Source: an uncultured Bacteroidota bacterium
Lineage (GTDB): Bacteria > Bacteroidota > Bacteroidia > Bacteroidales > SZUA-534
Assembly (NCBI GenBank): GCA_937885735.1
Contig: CALABN010000045.1
Coordinates: 1 to 13,979 of the forward strand
Reading direction: 5' to 3'
DNA length: 13,979 nucleotides
The translations under genes and the position numbers were made by a program. Position 1 is the stretch's first letter; each line of letters opens with the position of its first letter. The notes under the pieces are model-generated. The model saw nothing but the letters and a program-made list of their open reading frames with translations, did no database searches and was not told the DNA's origin. Positions 1 to 7,180 of the stretch are shown one piece after another.

Positions 1-190
1 TATAATCAAATTGAATATCAAAAAACTTAAACTAAAGTTAATTACAAATATTCCTAAAGACGTGTAAAGTAACCCCGCCTCATCTACCAATACGATATAA
101 AACTAACTTTCAAGTATTTACACATAAGAAACATATTTTTACCGGACACTAATAATTTTATTATACTTTTGCCAAATCAACGTCAATACT
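1..190. other. Upstream AT-rich intergenic leader
   Basis: This stretch precedes the PASTA gene and is AT-rich with no convincing coding frame or tRNA. I cannot tell whether the end of an upstream gene falls inside it. It contains a promoter-like element at 164-171 (listed separately). It also contains ATATCAAAAA (15-24), a string that recurs in two other intergenic regions of the window, at 9413-9422 and 11700-11709. No intrinsic terminator hairpin was seen. Confidence 0.5.
164..171 (+). promoter_or_regulatory. Candidate -7 promoter element for the PASTA-rRNA modification operon
   Basis: The octamer TACTTTTG fits the Bacteroidota -7 consensus TAnnTTTG exactly. It lies 19 nt before the ATG at 191, so transcription would start around 176-180 with a very short leader. 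No good -33 (TTTG/TTG) box is visible 19-21 nt upstream, only a T-rich run near 134-140. The four following plus-strand genes have no comparable promoter between them, so this may drive them all. Confidence 0.45.
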
Positions 191-1012
191 ATGAATGTAA
201 AGGATAAACTGAAGGATAAGTCGTTTGTGAAACGAAACCTTATACGCATTGGCAAGTTTGCAGGCTTCTATTTTGCGGTTTTCATCGTACTTGCAATATT
301 CCTGCGAGTTTACACCCACCACGGGCAGACAATATCAGTACCTGACTTCAAGGGGGTGATGCCTGCACGTGCGAGCCAAATAGCCAAACACGAGAATCTT
401 CAGCTGCAGATTATCGACTCGACATTTATAGACTATATGCCAAAAGGTTGCATAGTGGACCAAAATCCACGTCCGGGCACACACGTAAAGCGTAACCGCA
501 CAATTTTCCTGACCACGAATGCGTTTAACCGTACAAAGGTTGAAATGCCGAAACTTGTAGGGCTATCGTACCGTCAAGGCAAGGCCACGCTTGAAATGCA
601 AGGCATGCGTGTGGGCAAACTGATATACAAGCCCGACTTTGCGAAGAACAACATTCTTAAACAAATGTACAATGGCGAACCCATCAAGGAAGGCACAATG
701 ATTGAAAAAGGTTCGACAATAGACCTGGTTCTTGGCGATGGGCACGGCAACAACTCGACACCACTGCCCAACCTGAAAGGCTTGACGCTGTTTGAGGCTA
801 CCAACGAACTAAACAACGCTTACCTGAATATTGGCAATGTGACAATAGAGAACGCCACGAACGCCAAAGATTCAATGGATGCAAAAGTGTACAGGCAGGA
901 ACCTGAATACTTTGGGCAAGGAGCCAAGTCCACATTGGGCGCCCGCATCGATATTTGGCTATCGGCCGAAACCGAAAGCGCTGAAGTTGAGGCTATCGAC
1001 CTGGATGACTAA
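191..1012 (+). CDS. Membrane-anchored protein with three PASTA domains
   Basis: This 273-aa protein has a short basic cytoplasmic N-terminus (residues 1-21), one transmembrane helix (about 22-41) and three consecutive PASTA repeats outside the membrane (about 46-110, 116-183 and 190-258). The repeats open with typical VPDFKG, MPKLVG and LPNLKG motifs. The tail is acidic. In Firmicutes and Actinobacteria, PASTA repeats bind peptidoglycan fragments and sit on Ser/Thr kinases or penicillin-binding proteins. No kinase or transpeptidase domain is present here, so this is the kinase-less type seen in Bacteroidota. A role in sensing or holding the cell wall is an inference. It is the first gene of a likely operon and lies 25 nt before the T9SS cargo gene. 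The ATG at 191 is the first in frame and gives the expected topology. Confidence 0.85.
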   Translation: MNVKDKLKDKSFVKRNLIRIGKFAGFYFAVFIVLAIFLRVYTHHGQTISVPDFKGVMPARASQIAKHENLQLQIIDSTFIDYMPKGCIVDQNPRPGTHVKRNRTIFLTTNAFNRTKVEMPKLVGLSYRQGKATLEMQGMRVGKLIYKPDFAKNNILKQMYNGEPIKEGTMIEKGSTIDLVLGDGHGNNSTPLPNLKGLTLFEATNELNNAYLNIGNVTIENATNAKDSMDAKVYRQEPEYFGQGAKSTLGARIDIWLSAETESAEVEAIDLDD

Positions 1013-1037
1013 CATTGAACTTGATGCACCGACATAA

Positions 1038-2900
1038 ATGACTAAACGATTTTTAACGGCACTTGCCTTGCTATTGGGCACATTGAGCGTAAATTCACAA
1101 GAATATCAGGCTTCATTGCCTGCCTTAAAGAGCATAAGTTCCAAAGGGACAATCAGAATGGCGACTGTATCGTCAACTTTAAGTTTGCCATTCATCGATG
1201 ACTTCAGTTATGACAGCAACGTGCCTGACGAATCGCTGTGGGAATCGCGAGGCGTATGGGTCAACAACAACATGTGCATCGGACCTTACTCCGTGGGTGT
1301 CGCAACTTTCGACGCGATAGATGTTGACGGTCAGCACTACAGCCACGCAACAAGCACACCATTTATGGCCGACTATCTGACTTCAAACAGAATTGACCTG
1401 TCAAATGCCGACAGCACAACCACATACTTGAGTTTCTACTATCAGCCGCAAGGCAACGGCAATGCTCCTGAAGAATGTGACTCGCTTGTGCTCCAAATAA
1501 ATTCAGGCGACGGCGTATGGACAAACATCTGGTCTTGCAAAGGAATGGATTACGAGACATTCAAAAGCGAAGTGCTACACATAAAGCCGGGACGTCCGGA
1601 CACACTTGAGTTCGCTCTCGTGAACCTGCCAATCAAGAAGTCGAAATACTTTACCGACAAGTTCCAATTCAGGTTCTTCAACTATGCGAGCCTTGCAGGC
1701 AACTACAACCCGTCGGGAACAATAAACTGCGACCATTGGAACATTGACTTTGTGTACCTCAACGACGGTCGATCGGCAAATGACACAACATTCTATGACA
1801 TTGCCTTCATACAACCTGCCGTGACTGTCCTGAAAAATTTCACATCAATTCCGTGGAAGCATTACAATTCGGCCATAAACACTGAAAACACACGTGTGGC
1901 AATCCACCTGCGCAACCATTGGGAACGCGACATAAAGGCCGAAGTGAGAATCCGCATTAAGGACGTCGACAACGACATATACCTCAACGACTCGGTAACA
2001 CTTGGCACGGCAAACTATGAAAGCCAATACGACACCAAAATGACACACTCGTATGACGAGAACCCTATTGTGTACGACAATGGACGCAACAATGCTACTT
2101 ATCTTTTTGAATGCGAGATACTTTCTGATAAAGACGAACTGATAAAAGGCAACAACAAGTGCTACACCTACCAACATTTCGGCAACTACTACTCGTACGA
2201 TGACGGCACTGCCGAAAACGCATACGGGGTGGACGCGAACTCGTCGCAGGTTGCCTACCTTTACAACACTTACAAGGCCGACAAACTATACGGCTTAAGC
2301 ATCTGCTTCCTGCCTACAAACCCGATTGAAAGCGCCTCCGACGGGTTCTACATTTGCGCGTGGGAAAACGTGAACGGCAAGCCTGGCAAGCAACTCAGGT
2401 GCGATGAGGCAACCCGTCCTGCCTTCAGCGGGGAGATGAACGAGTTTATGACATTTGCGTTCAACGAGCCACTTGACGTAGAAAAAAGCGTGTTCATTGG
2501 ATGGCAACAGACATCGGCACTTCGCCTGAACGTTGGCTGGGACGCCAACCGATACAGCCAAAGCAAGATATTCTACAACACCACTGGCAACTGGCTGAAC
2601 ACAAGTTTTTCGGGCTCGCTGATGATGCGTCCACTATTCGGAAGCCTGACTGACGACATCGCCGAATCAGCATCAATAGATCAACAACTGACAATCTATC
2701 CTAATCCTGCAAACGACATCTTGACAATTGACGGCCTTTACGGCAACGATTGTGAAGTGTCAATCATAAACACTCTCGGACAGACTATGATGTCAGGGAA
2801 CGACAGGCAATACAATGTATCTTCACTAAATTCAGGAATATATTTTGTCAATGTACGATGTGGCGGGAACACATCGGTCTTGAAATTCATCAAAAGATAA
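1038..2900 (+). CDS. Secreted protein with T9SS type A C-terminal sorting domain
   Basis: This 620-aa protein starts with a Sec signal peptide (residues 1-20, cleavage likely after NSQ). It ends with a T9SS type A sorting domain (about 548-620): IYPNPANDIL, then a GQTM turn, then SGIYFVNV and the final basic KFIKR. Such proteins cross the outer membrane by the type IX system and are usually released or attached to surface polysaccharide. Residues about 50-245 look like a beta-sandwich opening with LPFIDDFS, W, and GVATFDAID. I recall this motif set from hypothetical secreted proteins across Bacteroidota, near PASTA and RluA genes, but could not check it. Residues about 265-375 resemble an Ig-like beta module. 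No catalytic residues could be identified, so an adhesin or structural role is a guess. The gene lies 25 nt after the PASTA gene and 43 nt before the RluA gene, with no terminator on either side. Confidence 0.85.
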   Translation: MTKRFLTALALLLGTLSVNSQEYQASLPALKSISSKGTIRMATVSSTLSLPFIDDFSYDSNVPDESLWESRGVWVNNNMCIGPYSVGVATFDAIDVDGQHYSHATSTPFMADYLTSNRIDLSNADSTTTYLSFYYQPQGNGNAPEECDSLVLQINSGDGVWTNIWSCKGMDYETFKSEVLHIKPGRPDTLEFALVNLPIKKSKYFTDKFQFRFFNYASLAGNYNPSGTINCDHWNIDFVYLNDGRSANDTTFYDIAFIQPAVTVLKNFTSIPWKHYNSAINTENTRVAIHLRNHWERDIKAEVRIRIKDVDNDIYLNDSVTLGTANYESQYDTKMTHSYDENPIVYDNGRNNATYLFECEILSDKDELIKGNNKCYTYQHFGNYYSYDDGTAENAYGVDANSSQVAYLYNTYKADKLYGLSICFLPTNPIESASDGFYICAWENVNGKPGKQLRCDEATRPAFSGEMNEFMTFAFNEPLDVEKSVFIGWQQTSALRLNVGWDANRYSQSKIFYNTTGNWLNTSFSGSLMMRPLFGSLTDDIAESASIDQQLTIYPNPANDILTIDGLYGNDCEVSIINTLGQTMMSGNDRQYNVSSLNSGIYFVNVRCGGNTSVLKFIKR

Positions 2901-2943
2901 GATACTGCTCATTATTAATCGTTTTGAATATCAATTTGCGCTG

Positions 2944-4017
2944 ATGAAGGACGAAGAATTTGACGAACTTGATGAACTTGACGAAGCCGAAGGCCAACCC
3001 GAAGCCGACGCCAACGGACTTTACGAGCATTTTCACTTTGAGGTTGACAAGGGTCAGGGAATGCTACGCATCGACAAGTTCCTGCAAATGAAGATCGAAA
3101 ATGCGTCGCGGACCAAAATACAAGCGGCAGCCGATGCGGGGTACATTGTCGTAAACGGCTCGCCGGTAAAATCGAACTACCGCGTGAAGCCGGGCGACGT
3201 AATCCGCATAATGCTGACCTACCCGCCTCGCGAAATCCAAATAATACCTGAAGACATTCCGCTAGACGTTGTATATGAAGACGACAGCCTTGTGATTGTT
3301 AACAAGCCTGCAGGCCTTGTGGTGCATCCGAGTTACGGGCACTACACGGGAACTCTGATTAACGCGCTGGCCTTCAGATACAAGGACTTGCCTATATTCA
3401 ACGGTGGCGATGCCCGTCCTGGGCTTGTGCACCGCATCGACAAAAACACGTCGGGACTGCTGGTTATCGCCAAAAACGAGCAGGCAAAGACCAACATTGC
3501 AAAGCAGTTCTTCTACCATACGTCGCACCGCCGATATGTGGCACTCGTATGGGGCAATTTCGAGGAAAACGAAGGCACCATTGTGGGCAACATTGGCCGG
3601 AACCTGCGCAACCGACAGATAATGGACGTCTTTCCCGAAGGGAGCGAATACGGCAAGCATGCCGTGACACACTACCGCGTTCTTGAACGACTGGGCTACG
3701 TGACGCTTGTGGAGTGCCGTCTGGAGACAGGACGGACGCACCAAATTCGCGCCCACATGAAGCACATTGGGCACCCGCTCTTCAACGACCCCGAATACGG
3801 CGGAAACGAGATTCTGAAAGGCACTACATTTACCAAATACAAGCAATTCGTAAGCAACTGCTTCGCCCTTTTGCCTGGACAGGCACTGCACGCGAAGGAA
3901 CTTGGCTTTGTGCATCCCGCCACAGGCGAGACCATAATGTTCGACTCCGAACTGCCTGAAAACTTCGCCACCGTGATATCGCGCTGGCGCAACTACACAA
4001 ATTCGAGGGAAGAGTGA
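2944..4017 (+). CDS. RluA-family 23S rRNA pseudouridine synthase, RluD-like
   Basis: This 357-aa cytoplasmic enzyme converts specific uridines in RNA to pseudouridine. It has an acidic N-terminal extension (residues 3-22, DELDELDE-type), then an S4 RNA-binding domain (about 40-92, LRIDKFL...VNG...VKPGD), then the catalytic domain. The signature HRIDKNTSG (163-171) supplies the catalytic aspartate D166. The later motif RLETGRTHQIRAH (259-271) is also typical of the family. An S4 domain plus this catalytic core matches RluC and RluD. RluD of E. coli modifies helix 69 of 23S rRNA (positions 1911, 1915 and 1917). The exact target here cannot be assigned from sequence alone. The stop codon overlaps the start of the next gene (TGATG), suggesting translational coupling. 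Confidence 0.92.
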   Translation: MKDEEFDELDELDEAEGQPEADANGLYEHFHFEVDKGQGMLRIDKFLQMKIENASRTKIQAAADAGYIVVNGSPVKSNYRVKPGDVIRIMLTYPPREIQIIPEDIPLDVVYEDDSLVIVNKPAGLVVHPSYGHYTGTLINALAFRYKDLPIFNGGDARPGLVHRIDKNTSGLLVIAKNEQAKTNIAKQFFYHTSHRRYVALVWGNFEENEGTIVGNIGRNLRNRQIMDVFPEGSEYGKHAVTHYRVLERLGYVTLVECRLETGRTHQIRAHMKHIGHPLFNDPEYGGNEILKGTTFTKYKQFVSNCFALLPGQALHAKELGFVHPATGETIMFDSELPENFATVISRWRNYTNSREE

Positions 4018-5987
4018 TGCAACGGCAAGCCACAAAGCCCGAACTGCTTTTGCCCGTGGGCAACATTGAAAGCCTGTACGGCGCCATTGAAGGCGGTGCC
4101 GATGCCATTTACCTTGGCTTGAAAGGATTCAACGCGCGCGGACGTGCATCGAACTTCACTCCCGCACAACTCACAGCCATTTGCCAAATGGCGCAAAAGA
4201 ACCACATGAAGGTTTACGTGACGCTGAACATTGTGATTAAGAACAATGAACTGCCCGACTTGCTCGACACACTGCAACTGCTGTCGGAACAACGGATTGC
4301 AGGCGTGATTGTTCAGGATTGGGGCGTATTCAGCCTGATAAAAAGGCTTTTTCCGAAAATGGTTGTCCACGCAAGCACGCAAATGGCAAACCACAACTCG
4401 GCTGGCGCGAACTACAGCCATCGAATCGGATTTGAACGCGTTGTACTTGCCCGCGAGCTTACATTCAACGAACTTAAACTGATTCACCAACGCACTGACA
4501 TAGAGACCGAAGTATTCATTCACGGCGCATTATGCTATTCGATATCAGGACTTTGCCAATTCAGCAGTTTTCTGGGCGGTTCAGGGGCAAACAGAGGCCT
4601 TTGCACACAGCCTTGCCGACGGTTCTACAACTGCCGTGGCCAAAAACGGACGTTCTTCAGCATGAAGGACAACCAACTGATATCGAGGATTGGCGAACTG
4701 GCCGAAATGGGAGTCACATCGCTCAAGGTGGAAGGCCGGCTGAAATCGGGCGAATATGTGTACACCGTGGCTCAAGCCTACCGGAAAGCAATTGACGGAC
4801 AGGCAGACATCGACAACGTGAACGACCTATCACGGCCAAAGACCGAATGGTTTATGAACCGCCCGATAAAGGACGCAATTGCCGACAATCCGAATACGGG
4901 AATACTGATTGGCAAAGTGTCCGACTGCCACGACGGCACAATATCGTTCACTTCGGACATTGAACTGAAGCAAGGCAACCGGCTGCGTGTACGCACTGAC
5001 AACGACAGCGACCAATGCGCCTTCGTGCTCGACAACTTCAGGCTGAACGGCAACACTTACACAGCAAAGGGTTTCAAGGGCATGGCACCCGTCGGCACCG
5101 ACATCTACCTTACCGCCTACCGCGACCACAAATTAGGCACGGAACTCCCGGCTGCCAACTCGCGCGAACCACGAATGTCACAAGCGCTAAAGCACGACAT
5201 TATCCAAAAAATACGCAAGCAACTGAATGTCAATGCGAAGCCTGCAACCATAATCCGCATTGACAATCTGGAATGGCTGAAATGCCAGTCGATTTTGAAG
5301 GCTGACACAATTATTGTATCGTTGCCGACATTGGAATGGGACAACATTTTGAGCATCAACATAAAAGACAGCAAGATTGGCCAAAAGATATGGATTGAAC
5401 TGCCGGCGTTCGTTAGCGAACTGAAAATTGAAAAGGTAAGGAAAGCCTGTGCCCAATTTGCGCAAAACGGACTGAACCGTTTCGTATTGAGCCACTTGTC
5501 GCAAAAGGAACTGCTACCTGCAAAAAGCCGATTCGCCACAAACGAAATGGTTTACGCTTACAACGACGCATCTGCATTATGGCTGAAACAACAAGGCGCC
5601 GAATGGTTTGTCAGCCCCGTTGAAAACGAATACGAAAACCTGCTGACTGGCGCGTGCCGTGAGATTGTGGTGCCCGTTTATTTCAGACCTCGACTATTCT
5701 CGTCGCGAATGCCAGTGAAACTTGGCAACAACCTCTTCACCGACGAGCGCAAGAACCACTACGTGCGCCAACGCGTGAACGGAATAACCATTATCACACC
5801 CGAACAACCCGTGTGCATAACGCAATACGCCAACAAACTGCGTGGAAAAAACTTCAACCGTTTCCTGATAGATATGTGTTTTGAAAAAGCCGACAACAAC
5901 CGACTGGCTCACATTCTGAAACTCCTTGCCACATCAGAAGGCATTCAGGGCTCATCGGCATTTAATTTCAAGAAGGGGCTGAAGTGA
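4017..5987 (+). CDS. U32 family protein, RlhA-like 23S rRNA C2501 hydroxylation factor
   Basis: This 656-aa protein belongs to the U32 'peptidase' family. The barrel starts with ELLLPVGNIESLYGAIEGG. The U32 signature EVFIHGALCYSISGLCQFS follows, and the cluster C173, C180, C196 and C200 is complete. In this family the cysteines are thought to hold an iron-sulfur centre. The length and long C-terminal region match E. coli RlhA (YdcP, about 650 aa), which is needed for hydroxylation of C2501 in 23S rRNA. Shorter relatives such as TrhP act on tRNA, so the substrate is a family-level inference. The usual FNRGF-type stretch after the cysteines is replaced by a more divergent EWFMNRPIKD. The ATG at 4017 overlaps the preceding stop by one base. 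A GTG at 4014 is an alternative start that adds one residue. Its stop lies one base from the opposing lipoprotein stop. Confidence 0.85.
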   Translation: MQRQATKPELLLPVGNIESLYGAIEGGADAIYLGLKGFNARGRASNFTPAQLTAICQMAQKNHMKVYVTLNIVIKNNELPDLLDTLQLLSEQRIAGVIVQDWGVFSLIKRLFPKMVVHASTQMANHNSAGANYSHRIGFERVVLARELTFNELKLIHQRTDIETEVFIHGALCYSISGLCQFSSFLGGSGANRGLCTQPCRRFYNCRGQKRTFFSMKDNQLISRIGELAEMGVTSLKVEGRLKSGEYVYTVAQAYRKAIDGQADIDNVNDLSRPKTEWFMNRPIKDAIADNPNTGILIGKVSDCHDGTISFTSDIELKQGNRLRVRTDNDSDQCAFVLDNFRLNGNTYTAKGFKGMAPVGTDIYLTAYRDHKLGTELPAANSREPRMSQALKHDIIQKIRKQLNVNAKPATIIRIDNLEWLKCQSILKADTIIVSLPTLEWDNILSINIKDSKIGQKIWIELPAFVSELKIEKVRKACAQFAQNGLNRFVLSHLSQKELLPAKSRFATNEMVYAYNDASALWLKQQGAEWFVSPVENEYENLLTGACREIVVPVYFRPRLFSSRMPVKLGNNLFTDERKNHYVRQRVNGITIITPEQPVCITQYANKLRGKNFNRFLIDMCFEKADNNRLAHILKLLATSEGIQGSSAFNFKKGLK

Positions 5988-5988
5988 C

Positions 5989-7134
5989 TCATTCACAAGA
6001 ATATGCACCTAATAATTCTTCAATAGCCCAATAATCGTCGCGAGAATAGACTAGTTTGCCATTCTCGTAATATTTATACAATGATGTTCCCCCATCATAA
6101 ATACCTTGACTACTTTGTAAAAAGCCATCAAGCGAGCCAATTTCTTCAACCATAATAAGATCTCCCCAACCATCAACATAATCCAAAACACAACATTTGC
6201 GTGTTTTTCCATCACTGAATGTGTAATTATACACAGAATCGACACTTTCCTTCATTACCGAAAATCCCCATTTATTCCCATAGAATTCAACAGTATCGCC
6301 TTTTTCAACATTCCAATCAAAGACCACATTGATTTCAGAAAAATCTTCAGTCCAATACATTTTTTCATCAGACATTCGAAGATAGCCATACAAACAATTA
6401 TACTCGTCGTATATTTTTTCCCATTCGTTATCGGCGACAACTGTATCTCCAACCGATGAACAAAACCAATATGAGCCATTAGGGTTTCCTGTGTTAAAAT
6501 TCTCAGTTACCCACAAGCGCTTACATATTTTTTGAGAATCAAAATTAAGGGGGACAACAGTCAACGAATCGTTCAATTTCACATTCCCGACAACAACTGC
6601 TCCATCGCTTTCACGCATTGCCATATAACTGAAATCATAATTAGTACCATAATACAATGAACCATCAGTCAATGAACCCAATAAGCACGAATAGTCACCA
6701 AACACTTGTACATTTGATTTTTCATCAGAAATGAAGCGAACATTCATTAATTCGGCAACATCAATATCTATAGAAATGTACCTGTCCCTTGGAACAACAA
6801 TTTCTTCAACTGGCAAAAGATGCTTCCATATATAAACCTGATACGTATGGACACCTGCACTCAATTGAATCGTGGGAATATCTCGTAAATCTTCCCACGG
6901 TTCAAATCCCCTAACACTATAATTGTATTTTCCGTCAATACATACACTGAAATAATCTTTGTATGAACTAGTAATGTAAACTGTGTACAAATTAGTATCA
7001 ACTGGCAATGTATCGACAGTTGGCAAAGTATCCGTAATTGGTTCTGGCAAATCCTCTTCAATGGGGTCATCTGACTTTGAACACATTGAGAATGTAAGCG
7101 CCAGGGCGGGCAATAGAAGAAGCAGTTTTTTCAT
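5989..7134 (-). CDS. Putative secreted lipoprotein, unknown function
   Basis: This 381-aa protein begins with a classic signal sequence and an atypical lipobox (FSMC, predicted lipid cysteine C18). A low-complexity linker rich in D, T, L and P follows (30-48). Residues about 50-105 (VYITSSYKDYFSVCIDGKY ... SAGVHTYQVYI) resemble a PEGA-like beta domain, tentatively. The C-terminal half (about 240-364) has the pattern GYLR, KMYW, VFDWNVEKGDTVEF, VDSV, VEEIGSLDGFL, YYENGKLVYS. I recognise this pattern from many unnamed secreted Bacteroidota proteins, often T9SS-linked, but it has no assigned function. No T9SS tail is present. The gene looks AT-richer than its neighbours by eye, which hints at different ancestry or weak selection. 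A surface or periplasmic role is likely; substrate unknown. It has its own likely promoter upstream. Confidence 0.75.
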   Translation of the reverse strand: MKKLLLLLPALALTFSMCSKSDDPIEEDLPEPITDTLPTVDTLPVDTNLYTVYITSSYKDYFSVCIDGKYNYSVRGFEPWEDLRDIPTIQLSAGVHTYQVYIWKHLLPVEEIVVPRDRYISIDIDVAELMNVRFISDEKSNVQVFGDYSCLLGSLTDGSLYYGTNYDFSYMAMRESDGAVVVGNVKLNDSLTVVPLNFDSQKICKRLWVTENFNTGNPNGSYWFCSSVGDTVVADNEWEKIYDEYNCLYGYLRMSDEKMYWTEDFSEINVVFDWNVEKGDTVEFYGNKWGFSVMKESVDSVYNYTFSDGKTRKCCVLDYVDGWGDLIMVEEIGSLDGFLQSSQGIYDGGTSLYKYYENGKLVYSRDDYWAIEELLGAYSCE

Positions 7135-7163
7135 TTTATGATAAATAAATTTATTAGTCTAGA

Positions 7164-7171
7164 CAAATATA
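7164..7171 (-). promoter_or_regulatory. Candidate -7 promoter element of the lipoprotein gene
   Basis: Read on the minus strand, TATATTTG fits the Bacteroidota -7 consensus TAnnTTTG. It ends 29 nt before the lipoprotein ATG, giving a leader of about 20 nt. A possible TTGG (plus-strand 7195-7198) lies 23 nt upstream, slightly beyond the usual 19-21 nt spacing and inside the end of the phosphatase gene. The element falls in the 46-nt gap between the two minus-strand genes, suggesting the lipoprotein is not simply cotranscribed with the phosphatase. Confidence 0.5.
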
Positions 7172-7180
7172 GAAATATGT

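Noticed and set aside
3262..4035. Long minus-strand frame (257 aa) opposite the RluA-like gene
   Set aside because: It lies fully antisense to a clearly recognised pseudouridine synthase, has no recognisable domain, and its valine- and cysteine-rich composition is typical of a shadow frame.
5984..5996. Small hairpin GTGA/TCAC at the convergent stop codons as a terminator
   Set aside because: The stem is only 4 bp and no T-run follows on either strand.
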